This document shows, piece after piece, positions 18,780 to 27,475 of a stretch of 64,000 nt of DNA. Source of the DNA: Streptomyces atroolivaceus (lineage in GTDB: Bacteria > Actinomycetota > Actinomycetes > Streptomycetales > Streptomycetaceae); NCBI RefSeq assembly GCF_000717025.1, contig NZ_JNXG01000006.1, positions 248,001-312,000 of the forward strand, read 5' to 3'. The notes below the pieces were generated by a model that was not told the origin of the DNA, searched no databases, and saw nothing but the letters and a program-made list of their open reading frames with translations. Every line of letters begins with the position of its first letter. Position 1 is the first letter of the stretch. Position numbers and translations under genes: made by a program.

Positions 18780-19222
18780 CACCGCCCCCAGGTTCTGCTC
18801 CTGGGCCGCTATCACAGCACCGGCCGTCTACGACTGGTGAGGAAGACCGTCCCGCTGGAACCCGGCCGCCCCGGGGCATCGCCGACCACCTCACCGCAGC
18901 CGGCCCCGGCCCTCCATGGACCGGTGTCCGGTTCACCGCGTCATGGAACAGCCGCACCCCTTCGGAGCCGGTCCTGGTCGCGCCCGTCTTCGTCGCGGAG
19001 ATCAGCGCCGACGTCAGACCCTTGACCACGACACCTTCGACGCCGGGGACGTCAGTCCACTCGTACAGCCGCTCCCCCGCCCCCGCGGGGTCGGTGGTCG
19101 ACGGGCACAGCGTCCACGGCGGTGCGGAACTGGTGCGAGGTGGACAGTGCCTCCAGCGCCTCGCGGCGGCGCGCGAACGGATCGGCCAGCAACTCGCTGA
19201 AGAAGACGGTGCCACGAGTGCC
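18780..19222. pseudogene. ATP-dependent DNA ligase (LigC-like) remnant in two opposed pieces
   Basis: Plus strand, 18780-19010: the C-terminal OB-domain text of a small bacterial ATP-dependent ligase (PQVLLLGRYHSTGRLR, then after a frameshift IADHLTAAGPGPPWTGVRF ... VAEISADV). Minus strand, 19222 down to about 19012: the preceding catalytic-domain text (FARRREALEAL, WTLCPSTTDPA, then PGVEGVVVKGL with the ligase EGVVVK motif), also with one frameshift. In a normal ligase these two parts are consecutive in one direction, so one piece has been inverted. 18608-18780 holds nothing clear. Confidence 0.7.
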
Positions 19223-19556
19223 CCTCACCGACGAGCTGCGCTCCTACGGCGCGGCCCACCGCGAGGCAGTGCCCTCCGTCGAGCACCGCTCCCACAAGGA
19301 GCTGAACAACCGGGCCAGGAGCTCCCACCAGTCGACGAGGCAGCGTGAACGCGTGACGAAGAGCTGTCACAGTACCGGCGGAGCCCAGCGGTTCCTACCC
19401 GCGTTCAGCGGCACCTCACCCCACCTCCGACCCCGCCGCCTGATGACCACGACCCACCACCGAGCTGAAACGACCGTCCGCTTCGCCCTCCGGAACCAGA
19501 TCACCGGGCGTCACCGGTCTGCCCGCCACGGCCTGAGCACGGAGCCGGACCTCAGC
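19211..19556 (+). mobile_element. IS6-family transposase C-terminal fragment
   Basis: Plus-strand text VPLTDELRSYGAAHREAVP, VEHRSHKELNNRARSSHQ, TRQRERVTK, HSTGGAQRFLPAFSG, then RAETTVRFALRNQITG matches the conserved C-terminal third of IS6-type transposases (including the catalytic Glu region). The N-terminal two thirds are absent; the left edge abuts the inverted ligase fragment. 19557-19897 shows nothing beyond the promoter region of the next gene. Confidence 0.75.
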
Positions 19557-19897
19557 TGCCTCACACCCGACGCGCCGTCAGGCAGCCACAGAGTCAACAA
19601 CATGACAACGCCAGCCCTGCCCAGAACGATCGCCAGTCGAGCCATTAAACGCCAGAACCACCTACAAACAGCCCAGTCGCGCTCGATACGGAACACATAA
19701 CTCCAGCCCACACTCCCCGACCGCCCACCCCACCTCTCAACACGCCATCAGCACACCAGATCAGCCGGTGCCCGATACACCAACAAGCCCCCTCCGAACG
19801 TCATCCATATGGAGAAAGCGTGACCCGAAGACGGACTTGCTCGCGATACTTGTGGCGATCCGATCAAGGACCGGAGATCCGTACAGAAGGAGTTTTG

Positions 19898-20398
19898 ATG
19901 CGTAAGACCGCAATCGCTACCGCTGCAGGGGTGGCAACTCTCGCCGCCACCCTCTTCGGCAGCACGTCGGCCGTCGCGGTAGCCGCGAGCCCGACCTGCG
20001 CCCACACCTGCATCCTGAGCGTACGAACAGCCACGCACGATGCCTACGACCGTCTCGTCATCGACCTCGGGCAAGGGGCCGTCCCCGGGTGGACCGTCAG
20101 TGAGCAGACCACCCCGCTCTACTGGGGCGAGGAGAGCTCCCAGACTCAGGTGCCGATCAAGGGTGACTCCTATCTGAAAGTCACCCTCATGCCGGCCGAA
20201 ACGTTCGACGGGAACTACCAGCCCACTTATACGAGCCCGAGATCCGAGTCCTTCACCTACCCGAGCCTCAAGGGGCAGGCCCTCGTGTACAGCTTCGAGG
20301 ACAGCAACACCTTCGGCCTCGCTCTGGGACAACATTCCACCTACAAGGTCTTCAAACTGACCGCTCCCAACCGGGTGGTCATAGACGTTTACCACTGA
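19898..20398 (+). CDS. Secreted AMIN-like domain protein
   Basis: 166 residues. ATG 19898 has GAAGGAG six bases upstream and opens a signal peptide (MRKTAIATAAGVATLAATL... cleaved near AVAVAAS). The mature domain has the AMIN-like pattern: CILSVRTATHDAYDRLVIDL near its start, a central GDSYLKVTL, and YKVFKLTAPNRVVIDVYH at the C-terminus. AMIN-type domains often target proteins to the cell wall; this one carries no enzyme. Two cysteines (THTC region) may pair outside the cell. A strong terminator follows at 20414, so it is a single-gene unit. Confidence 0.85.
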   Translation: MRKTAIATAAGVATLAATLFGSTSAVAVAASPTCAHTCILSVRTATHDAYDRLVIDLGQGAVPGWTVSEQTTPLYWGEESSQTQVPIKGDSYLKVTLMPAETFDGNYQPTYTSPRSESFTYPSLKGQALVYSFEDSNTFGLALGQHSTYKVFKLTAPNRVVIDVYH

Positions 20399-20413
20399 TC
20401 CGTGCACTACACC

Positions 20414-20445
20414 GCTCGGCCGTCGGCTCGTGCCGACGGCCGAGC
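20414..20445 (+). terminator. Strong hairpin terminator
   Basis: Perfect 14-bp stem (GCTCGGCCGTCGGC and its complement) with a TCGT loop, 15 bases after the AMIN-like gene stop. Confidence 0.85.
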
Positions 20446-20860
20446 CTCGATGTCCCCCGTCGGCGGTCGGGGCATACCGCCGGACCACTCCCAGCAGTTC
20501 CGCTCGCCGGGACGCGGGTCGTACAGGACTCGGGCTCCTGGTCCTCATCGAGCGCGGCAGCCGTTTTCGCGCGGGCCGCGTGGGCGCGCGCTCTAAGGAA
20601 TCCTCCTGTGGTCCGGCCCGGTGTGTGCGTGATTGCCAGGCTGCTGGGTGCGCGGCAGCGGAGCCATCGCCGGGGCGGGCTGCGGTCGGAAGTCGTGGAC
20701 GGCACCAACACAGTCCCTCGCGACGCGGGACCCGAAGAGAACGTTTGATCTTGTTGACCCTGGCCTACCGAACGATGACCCGAACATGCTCGCTCGTATT
20801 GAAGGACTCCGAATACGTGAACGCCGTGCTGTGGCCTGCCGGGAGGCGCACCCTGGAGAG

Positions 20861-21010
20861 ATGAGCGCGTCAATCGTCGTTCACCGTCCCTCTCCCACGG
20901 GCGGGCGGCTGGCCACCGTCCGTGGGTAGATTGCCGGGCCGGCGATGGGCGCTGCCGATGTCGCGGAGTTCCTGCGGTCGTGCCGGGCTCCCGGGCTCGG
21001 AGCCGCTCCA
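20861..21010 (+). pseudogene. Dead copy of the 69-residue protein gene at 22102
   Basis: Begins with the same leader (GCACCCTGGAGA) and start as the intact copy: M-SASIVVHRPSPTGGRLATVRG, where the intact gene has APIVIHRPSPTGGRRVTIRG. A TAG then replaces a His codon, after which the alignment continues as IAG..MGAADVAEFLRS against IAG..DQDVIEFLRR until it drifts out of frame near 21000. The flanks, 20446-20860 and 21011-21312, hold no other recognisable gene. Confidence 0.8.
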
Positions 21011-21312
21011 GGTCGCTGATGTCGCCGGACTGCGGGATGCCATCGGGCATGGCTGCACCTCGGGGTCGGGCGCGTCGTGGGCGTGCTTCAAAGCGATGCG
21101 GGCTTCCACGCGGTCCGGGCCGGACAGCGCCTGACAATCCGGATGCGTGAGGACGAAGGTCGTCAGTTCCAGGCACGTGCCCGGTATCGGGCGAGGCGCT
21201 CGGCCTGCTCATGCGTGTAGCCGGGACCGTCTTCCCCCCTCCGGCTGACCTGGTAGGTGGTGGTGACACCGCACCGGATGCAGGGGCCGGGGTCTCCCTC
21301 GATGGCGCGCCC

Positions 21313-21360
21313 GTCCGACCGCGCGACGGTCCGACCGCGCGACGGTCCGACCGCGCGACA
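21313..21360. repeat. Three tandem 16-bp repeats
   Basis: GTCCGACCGCGCGACG occurs three times in a row (21313, 21329, 21345; the last copy ends in A instead of G), just beyond the stop of the SRPBCC gene. Confidence 0.85.
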
Positions 21361-21362
21361 GA

Positions 21363-21854
21363 TCAGCCTTTCGCTTCGCGGACGTCCTTTCCCTCTTCGG
21401 CGAACGCCTTGAAGTCCTGCATGTGCTCTCGCGACTGCTTGCGGAAGGCGCCGGGCATCAGGAGCCCTACCAGTCGCATCAGCATGCTGCCGAACCGGTA
21501 CTCGTTCTCGCTCACCCAGAGCGTGGTCTCCGGACCGGCCTCCGTCAGCCGGTCGCGCACGGCGCTCCACATGCCGTCGCCGACGATCTCGCGGTCGAAG
21601 TGAACGACGCTCGCTTTCGGGATCCCGTGCAGGTCTGGAGGTTCCCGGCGCGTGATCGTCTCAGTGCCCTCGAAAGTCCGCTGCCCCATCTGCATCACGA
21701 CCCGAGACTTGGTACCGACCTGCCCGTGCACGCCACTCAGCGGCTCGTGCAGCACCAGGCCCCGCAGCCACTTCGGCATGTGTGCCGGGTCGGCGAGCAG
21801 CTGGACCGCCCTCTCCCGAGGAAGGGCGATCTCGATCGAGACGGTGTACTTCAT
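21363..21854 (-). CDS. SRPBCC-fold protein (polyketide cyclase/START-like)
   Basis: 163 residues from ATG 21854, GGAGGG upstream. The start MKYTVSIEIALPRERAVQLLADP, the WLRGLVLHEPL stretch and the C-terminal long helix (MLMRLVGLLMPGAFRKQSREHMQDFKAFAE, quoted in part) match the SRPBCC superfamily, small cytoplasmic proteins with a hydrophobic ligand cavity. Members are often annotated as polyketide cyclase/dehydrase-like but most bind lipids or unknown ligands. No neighbouring pathway suggests its ligand. Confidence 0.85.
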   Translation of the reverse strand: MKYTVSIEIALPRERAVQLLADPAHMPKWLRGLVLHEPLSGVHGQVGTKSRVVMQMGQRTFEGTETITRREPPDLHGIPKASVVHFDREIVGDGMWSAVRDRLTEAGPETTLWVSENEYRFGSMLMRLVGLLMPGAFRKQSREHMQDFKAFAEEGKDVREAKG

Positions 21855-22101
21855 GGCAGAGCCCTCCAGATTCCTCAGTGAACGCGCGACTCGACCAATC
21901 TCTCACCCGCACGAGGATGCCCTGACAGGATCACCGCCGTCTGCGGGTGCCGGCGGGCCGATTCTGAGCATCGGAGTGGTCCAGCAGGGCCAACCATCCT
22001 GCACGGTCCCAGGAGGAGTACCCGAACGCAGCAGGAGCGTCCAGCCGGCAGCGTTCCGCGCCCGGCATGCTGCGACCGGCCAGAAGCCGCACCCTGGAGA
22101 C

Positions 22102-22311
22102 ATGAGAGCGCCGATAGTCATCCACCGCCCCTCCCCCACGGGCGGGCGCCGGGTCACCATCCGTGGGCACATCGCCGGGCTCGCCTACGACGACCAGGAC
22201 GTCATCGAGTTTCTGCGGCGGGCCGGGCTCCCGGACGCGGAGCAGTTGCTGGACCGGCCGGAGTGGGTGGAGTGGCGGGGCGGTCGTGCGCACAGTTACG
22301 CGGCGGCGTAG
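22102..22311 (+). CDS. Small conserved Streptomyces protein, 69 residues
   Basis: A short acidic protein beginning M-R-A-P-I-V-I-H-R-P and ending VEWRGGRAHSYAAA. It is of a small-protein type common in Streptomyces genomes and of unknown function; DVIEFLRRAGLPDAEQLLD looks like a helical pair. The ATG follows GGAGA by only one or two bases, but that leader is conserved in the dead copy at 20861, which supports this start. No membrane segment or signal peptide. The duplicate copies flank the SRPBCC gene. Confidence 0.7.
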   Translation: MRAPIVIHRPSPTGGRRVTIRGHIAGLAYDDQDVIEFLRRAGLPDAEQLLDRPEWVEWRGGRAHSYAAA

Positions 22312-22471
22312 ACACTGCACTGGCCGTACTGCTCGAGCGATGGCCATCGAGATCCTGGCGTGCCCATGCAACCGCAGCGCGTGGGTCAGCGTGAGCTCTG
22401 TCCGTGAGGAGCACAGAGGACCGGCGGCGCGGTGGGCTGGACCGAACGTGCTGGAGACCGGCAGGACCGAC

Positions 22472-22791
22472 ATGGACGCCGCGCTGGAGCGTCTGATAGC
22501 GGGAACCACCAGCGGACACAACGCCCTCCTGCGCGACGACGACAACCGCCTCGTCACCCAGGCCGTGCTCTGCCCGGCGGCCTACACGCTCACTCGAGAC
22601 AAGCCGGAAGCCATGGTCAAGCTGGCTGCGGCCATAGCCGCCACGGCGGGACTCGTGGCGGGTCTCGCTGTGGTCGAGGCCGTCCCGCACTTCAAAAGGG
22701 TCTCGCGACCCTCAAGTCGCAGCTGAACCGCAGCAGGTCGGAGACCGCCCTCGAGGCCTCCGCAACCACCACTGGGTCGAGTTCCCCGTAA
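22472..22791 (+). pseudogene. Small frameshifted gene with one membrane segment
   Basis: From ATG 22472 the frame reads MDAALERLIAGTTSGHNALL, then a hydrophobic run KLAAAIAATAGLVAGLAVVEA, then PHFKR. One base appears to be missing in the A/G run near 22694; in the next frame the text continues GLATLKSQLNRSRSETALEA to a stop at 22791. Either a broken membrane-anchored peptide or a sequencing error. Function unknown; an internal ATG at 22612 may be the real start. Confidence 0.4.
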
Positions 22792-23002
22792 GGGCCACCG
22801 TGCCGAAGCAGCCGCCACGCGAGCTGACCACCCCGTGACCCAGGCCGGACGCCCCGCCTGCCCGGGGAACTGTTCGAACGCACGGCGCAGGCAGCCACCA
22901 GCGACACCGTTGCACGGGCCAGGTGCTCGACGGCGCACGCTACGTCAGCGGGGCATCGCCGATCCCGACCACCCGCTCCGCCGGCCGGAGATGATGCTGC
23001 CT

Positions 23003-23791
23003 ATGGATACGCAGATAACCGTCGCGCTGATCGGTGCGGCTGGTGTGGGTGGCACGATCGCTGGCGCCATCGTGGGGGCTCGGATTCAGGCGAACGGTGG
23101 GCATGCGCAGGCGCAAGCGGCGAGGGACGCGGCGGAGACGGCGGCCCAGGCTGGGCGGCGGCAGGCCTTGCACGACCTGCGGTGGACGACGATGACGGCA
23201 CTGCTGCGAGCGGCTGGCGAGAGCATGGAGGCGACGGGGCGTCTCTACCTGGCGGGGGCAGATGCGCACGCTGAGCGAGCGGAGGCAGAACGAGTGCTTC
23301 ACGGCTTCCGTCTCGCCTATGCCGAGGCGGAGCTGGCAGCGGCCCCGGGGATCAGGGAGGAAATCGCGGCTGTCGGACAAGTGGTGAGGACGGCGCACTA
23401 CCTGGCGCGCATGCGGGCTCCTGCGGAACGGGCGTGGCGCATGTTGGACGACTTGTGCCGGGAGGGTGATACGGCCGCAGTGCATGCCAAGGGTGCTCTG
23501 GCTCGTCTGCGTGCGGCGGGCGCTCCGCTTTGGAATCCGTCGGTCGGTGGTGGTGATCCGCCGCCCGAGTACGACGAGGTGATCGCGGCTCTGAACGCGG
23601 TGCCTCAGCTGGAGCGCGGGCAGGTGCGGCTGCTGTTGGGGGTGGCGGCAGTTCCGCTGGAGTACGAACGCAGGCGCGAGAACGTGGTCAACGCGAGGCG
23701 GGACTGGGCTGAGCAGAACTATCGCTACCAGGAGGCCCGGCAAGGGCTGATCGGGGCTGCGCGGCGGGTGTTGGGCACGGATGGGCCTTAA
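23003..23791 (+). CDS. Hypothetical protein, N-terminal membrane anchor plus helical domain
   Basis: I prefer ATG 23003 (MDTQITVALIGAAGVGG), although ATGs at 22991 and 22994 are in frame. The first 25 residues form one glycine-rich membrane segment with GAIVGARIQANGG after it. The remaining ~235 residues are Ala/Arg/Glu-rich and predicted helical, with stretches such as AERAEAERVLHGFRLAYAEAEL and LEYERRRENVVNARRDW that could form coiled coils. No catalytic motif. It resembles the many Streptomyces membrane-anchored helical proteins of unknown role. The stop is followed by a tiny hairpin (GCAGA/TCTGC, 23794). Confidence 0.65.
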   Translation: MDTQITVALIGAAGVGGTIAGAIVGARIQANGGHAQAQAARDAAETAAQAGRRQALHDLRWTTMTALLRAAGESMEATGRLYLAGADAHAERAEAERVLHGFRLAYAEAELAAAPGIREEIAAVGQVVRTAHYLARMRAPAERAWRMLDDLCREGDTAAVHAKGALARLRAAGAPLWNPSVGGGDPPPEYDEVIAALNAVPQLERGQVRLLLGVAAVPLEYERRRENVVNARRDWAEQNYRYQEARQGLIGAARRVLGTDGP

Positions 23792-23951
23792 AGCAGACTG
23801 TCTGCCCCCCAGTGGTTCGCGGGCCGGTGTCTACCAGACACGTCCGGTCGGGGGCCGGGGCGGCAGTCAGCCTGGTCCGCCAAGGTGAGGAGACGACCGG
23901 TGGTCTCCTCACCGACCGTCTCGACGAGCCGCCCGTTGACGGACAGCGCGC

Positions 23952-24366
23952 CTACTGCGAATAGAACGCCTTGACGCTGACGGCTGGCCCGTCGGCACTG
24001 CGTGCTACGGCGGCCCTCGCCGCCCCCGTCACCTTGACCGTCTCGGTACCGCTGGCTGGGACGACGGTCAGGCCACCGACCAGGGTTACCTCGACAGCTT
24101 GTTGGGTCTCACCCTCCTTCGGCTGGTTCCACACGATGTGGACGACCCGCACGGTGACAGGGAGTTCGTTGTCGTTGGTCAGCTTGACCCCTCGACACGA
24201 AGATCCCCGGCTGCCCGTCCGACTGGGTCGCCCGGACGATCCCGCCGGGCGACAGCGTGACGGAGTGCAGCATCCACCTGGTGACGGACGACGGCGACAA
24301 GCCGTTCGCGGTGGGTTTCGCGGAGGCGGGCCGGCCGGGACTGGTGGCCTGGCGGGCCCCCCACTG
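23952..24366. pseudogene. Degraded gene(s); both strands look partly coding
   Basis: Minus strand: SVTLSPGGIVRATQSDG (about 24270-24200) and, after a one-base shift, LTNDNELPVTVRVVHIVWNQ ... VSVKAFYSQ, stop at 23952. Plus strand: GCPSDWVARTIPPGDSVTEC ... DKPFAVGFAEAGRPGLVAW with a stop at 24366. The minus reading is longer and more coherent. The family is not recognised on either strand. This may be another rearranged locus like the ligase and NUDIX remnants. Confidence 0.4.
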
Positions 24367-24714
24367 AGGCGACCGCCTAAGCCGGCCGACAGGTCCTTGT
24401 CGTCGGTGATGGCCTCGGGGCTTCCATCCGAGATCCGCTACGCCCGGCCCTTGGGCTATGGCTCCGGTTTGCCCACCCCGAGGTCGACCCCGGTCCCGTC
24501 ACCCTGTCCGAGTCCACATACGGATTGCGCACCGTCAGCTCCACCGCCACGATTTGTCTACCGTCGGTAGTGCCGGTACCACGCCTGCGCCTCTACGAAG
24601 TGCCGGAACTTCTGCGCGGGGAAGGCGAAGGCGTCGCGAACCCGTGGCAGTCGGGCACCACTCCGGCCTCGCCCTCGCCCTCGCCGCCTTCCCGTACCAG
24701 GAGGCAGCGTTCCG

Positions 24715-24960
24715 TTGCGCCACGAGATCACCGACCTGACCGACTGGACTCGCGGCGACATGGACATCAACACCGCCCCGTCCTTCGACGTGGACGACTA
24801 CGCCGACCACCTGACGGGGGCGCACCAACGCTCTGCTCCTGTCGGCGTCGTCGGGCCGGGAGAGTGTCGTCACGAAGATCACTCCCGGTGCGTACACCGT
24901 CGTGATCCAGGTCAACGGCCGCCACTTCCCGCCGTGCCGTTCCCGGTCGTCGCGGCATGA
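24715..24960 (+). pseudogene. Frameshifted fragment of an unidentified protein
   Basis: Plus-strand text DLTDWTRGDMDINTAPSFDV is followed, one frame over, by LLLSASSGRESVVTKITPG and YTVVIQVNGRHFPP. It reads like a small domain that lost its frame near 24825. The surrounding bases 24367-24715 and 24961-25230 contain nothing I can assign. Confidence 0.35.
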
Positions 24961-25244
24961 TCCGCGACCGGCCTCCTACCTGATCTGACCGCTCTCCACC
25001 AAGGCCGTGCCTCAACCTCGCCGCGGCCCGGTCATCCATGCCTCACACCGGAACGCCGGCCAGCACGGCAATCCCCCGATGGAGTGACCCGACCGCGTCG
25101 AACAGATTTCAAGGCCCGCCTCCGCACCCTGCCCGCCCCAACGGCCCGATCAGAACGTGTGTTCACGAAATGAGCCGTGACGGAGCCCGATCCGACGCGT
25201 TCTTAGAGCACCAGTGCCACTCCCCCGCCTAGAAGGAGGACATC

Positions 25245-25370
25245 GTGAATCCCGCCCCCGCCCTCGTGCACCAGCCCTCTGGAATCGAACGACGGCCCGC
25301 CCCTGCGACGGTGCGCCGTGTTGACGACACCCGCTGCTCAGCACGTCGGGAAACGAGGTGGGCGGCATGA
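25245..25370 (+). CDS. 41-residue leader micro-ORF overlapping ABC exporter start
   Basis: GTG 25245 stands seven bases after a near-ideal ribosome site (AAGGAGGA). The peptide is 41 residues, Arg/Pro/Ala-rich (starts MNPAPALVHQPSG) with a single cysteine, and its TGA overlaps the ATG of the exporter (ATGA). It may be a translational-coupling leader or a short substrate of the exporter. No modifying enzyme is nearby, no glycine-glycine or other leader cut site is visible, and I know no homologue. Confidence 0.45.
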   Translation: MNPAPALVHQPSGIERRPAPATVRRVDDTRCSARRETRWAA

Positions 25371-27367
25371 GTGAGTCGACCGATGAAACCGCCGACACCG
25401 TTCCGGCGCCCCGCCCCGCCCCCCTTCCGTCCGCCCCGCCGACCACGGCGCCGGAAGCCGCACCGGCCGCCGGCGCGGAGCAGAAATCCCCCGTCCCTGA
25501 GATGCGGTACGTGGACCTGACCGGCAGCCGTGAAGCGGCCGGCCGCTCCATCCGGATGCGCGACATGGCCCGGCGCCTGCCCCAGCTGGTCCGGCGCTCC
25601 CTGGCACTCGCCTGGCGCGTCGACCGACGGGCCACCACCGGCCTCCTGCTGTGCCAGACGGTCGCCGGCGTCATGCAGGCCCTGGGTCTGATCGCGATCA
25701 GCGGCACCCTCACCGCACTCCTGACCAGCGGCGACGTGTATCACCGGCTCCTGCAGGCATGGCCGTCCGTGGCCTTGCTGGCCACCGCCACCGGAGTGCG
25801 GGCACTTCTAGGCATCACCGTCAGCTGGCTCTCCTCCCGGCTGAGCCCTCTCATGTCGCGGGAAGCCGAGCAGATGCTGCTCACCGGCTGCGCCGAGGTG
25901 GAACTCTCCGCTTACGACGACCCCGACTTCAACCGCGACCGCGAAGCCGCCGACCGCGGAGCCCAGGTCACCGGCGACCTCATCGACGAGGGCCAGGACC
26001 TGATCGCCTCAGCGGCCTCCTTCCTCGCCGGGGCCATCGTCCTCGCCGGAGTGAGCTGGGTGCTCCTCCCCCTTCTGGTCGCCGCCAGCCTGCCGCAGGC
26101 CCTCGCCCAGGTCAGCGCCGCCCGGGTCCGCTACCTGGCGAACCTGCGCAGCAACGGCGACAACCGCATGCTGTCGGTGCTGCGGTGGCACATCTTCACC
26201 CGCGAGGCCGCCGACCAGATCCGCGCCGGCACCATGGCCGGTTTCCTCTCCGGCCGGTACCGGCAGACGGTCGCCCGGATCAACCGCGAGGACCGGACAG
26301 CAGCCGACAAGGGCGCCCGCATGTCGCTGGTCGGCGCCCTGTGCGGTGGCCTCGGGTCGGCTGTCGTGTGGGCGGCGGTGGTGTGGCTGCTGGCCACCGG
26401 CCGCATCAGCGTCGGCCACGCCGGCACGGCCGTCTTCGCTCTGCAGACGGTGGGCCAGTCGGTGCGCGGGCTGGTCGCCGTCGGGGCCCGTGCCGTGCGT
26501 ACCGGCCTCTACATGGACGACTGGACACGATTCCTCGACCTGGCCGGCGGCTACACCATGCGCCGCGGCGTCCACCGGCCGCCGCCACCGGCTGAGATCG
26601 AGATCAGGAAGGTCTCGCACCGCTACGCCGGGAAGGACCAGGACGCGCTGTCCGACATCTCGCTGACACTGCGCCGGGGCGAGGTCACCGCACTGGTCGG
26701 CTTCAACGGATCGGGGAAATCGACACTGTCGAAGCTGGTCAGCGGCCTGTACCTGCCCACCGGCGGACAGGTGCTGTGGGACGGCGTCGCCACCGACGAC
26801 GCCGACCCGCAGGCACTGTGGCAGCAGGTGGCCCTGGTGCCGCAGGACTACGCGCACTGGCCGCTGACGGTCCGCGAAAACGTGACCCAGGGGCAGCCCA
26901 CGGCCCGCGGCGACGCGGCGGTCCGCGAGGCCTGCGAGGCCGCGGACGCCGACGAGGTCGTCGACAAGCTCGGCGCCGGCCTGGACACGCTGCTCGCCCG
27001 CGAGTGGCTGAACGGGGAGGAGCTGAGCGGCGGCCAGTGGCAGCGCATCGCGCTCGCCCGGGCATTCTTCCGCGAGGCAGGGCTCCTGGTCCTCGACGAG
27101 CCGACCGCGAACCTCGACCCCCGCGCCGAGTACCGGATCTTCCAGCGGCTGCGGGACCTGGCCCGGGACCGGGTGGTTCTCCTGGTCACGCATCGCATCA
27201 CCAACGTCGCCGTCGCCGACCGGATCGTGGTCCTCGACGAGGGCAGGATCGTGCAGGAGGGCTCCTACAGGGACCTCGCCGCACAAGAAGGCGGCCTGTT
27301 CCAGCAGTTGCTGTCCTACCAGGTCACCCCGGAGCCGGGCGGCGAAAGTCACGGGACCCGCGCGTGA
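25367..27367 (+). CDS. ABC transporter, fused permease and ATPase (exporter type)
   Basis: 666 residues from ATG 25367 with GAGGTG six bases upstream. A Pro/Ala-rich cytoplasmic N-terminus (to ~50) leads to a six-helix membrane domain (~90-390) and an ATPase domain with Walker A GFNGSGKST at ~445, Q-loop VPQDYAHWP, signature ELSGGQWQR at ~550, Walker B LLVLDEPTANLD at ~573 and a switch His in THRITNV. All ATPase residues are intact. It is a half-transporter that should dimerise and export a hydrophobic or peptide substrate. It sits between overlapping micro-ORFs and upstream of a NUDIX gene start; such ABC-NUDIX pairs occur elsewhere in Streptomyces, often near peptide gene clusters, but no maturation enzyme remains here. 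Confidence 0.9.
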   Translation: MSESTDETADTVPAPRPAPLPSAPPTTAPEAAPAAGAEQKSPVPEMRYVDLTGSREAAGRSIRMRDMARRLPQLVRRSLALAWRVDRRATTGLLLCQTVAGVMQALGLIAISGTLTALLTSGDVYHRLLQAWPSVALLATATGVRALLGITVSWLSSRLSPLMSREAEQMLLTGCAEVELSAYDDPDFNRDREAADRGAQVTGDLIDEGQDLIASAASFLAGAIVLAGVSWVLLPLLVAASLPQALAQVSAARVRYLANLRSNGDNRMLSVLRWHIFTREAADQIRAGTMAGFLSGRYRQTVARINREDRTAADKGARMSLVGALCGGLGSAVVWAAVVWLLATGRISVGHAGTAVFALQTVGQSVRGLVAVGARAVRTGLYMDDWTRFLDLAGGYTMRRGVHRPPPPAEIEIRKVSHRYAGKDQDALSDISLTLRRGEVTALVGFNGSGKSTLSKLVSGLYLPTGGQVLWDGVATDDADPQALWQQVALVPQDYAHWPLTVRENVTQGQPTARGDAAVREACEAADADEVVDKLGAGLDTLLAREWLNGEELSGGQWQRIALARAFFREAGLLVLDEPTANLDPRAEYRIFQRLRDLARDRVVLLVTHRITNVAVADRIVVLDEGRIVQEGSYRDLAAQEGGLFQQLLSYQVTPEPGGESHGTRA

Positions 27368-27474
27368 AGGGATCCGACACCACCTCACAAGCTCCGCCCG
27401 GGCTCACGGCCCCGGCTGCCCCGCCAAACCCTCGACCCATCCACCAGTCCTCCCCTGCTTCTCCGAGGTGTTGA
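27364..27474 (+). CDS. 36-residue micro-ORF between ABC and NUDIX genes
   Basis: GTG 27364 overlaps the ABC stop (GTGA) and the frame ends at 27474, one base before the NUDIX GTG. The product starts MKGSDTTSQAPPG and is Pro/Ser-rich with a single terminal cysteine. It may be a coupling device or simply the untranslated link. The gapless ABC/micro-ORF/NUDIX spacing is the only support. Confidence 0.35.
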   Translation: MKGSDTTSQAPPGLTAPAAPPNPRPIHQSSPASPRC

Positions 27475-27475
27475 C

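Noticed and set aside
21313..21360. Short tandem repeats as a CRISPR array
   Set aside because: The three copies are contiguous with no spacers, and no cas gene is present.
25245..25370. The 41-residue leader ORF as a RiPP precursor
   Set aside because: There is no maturation enzyme, recognisable leader cut site or core motif; only export by the adjacent ABC protein could support it, so I list it only as a leader ORF.
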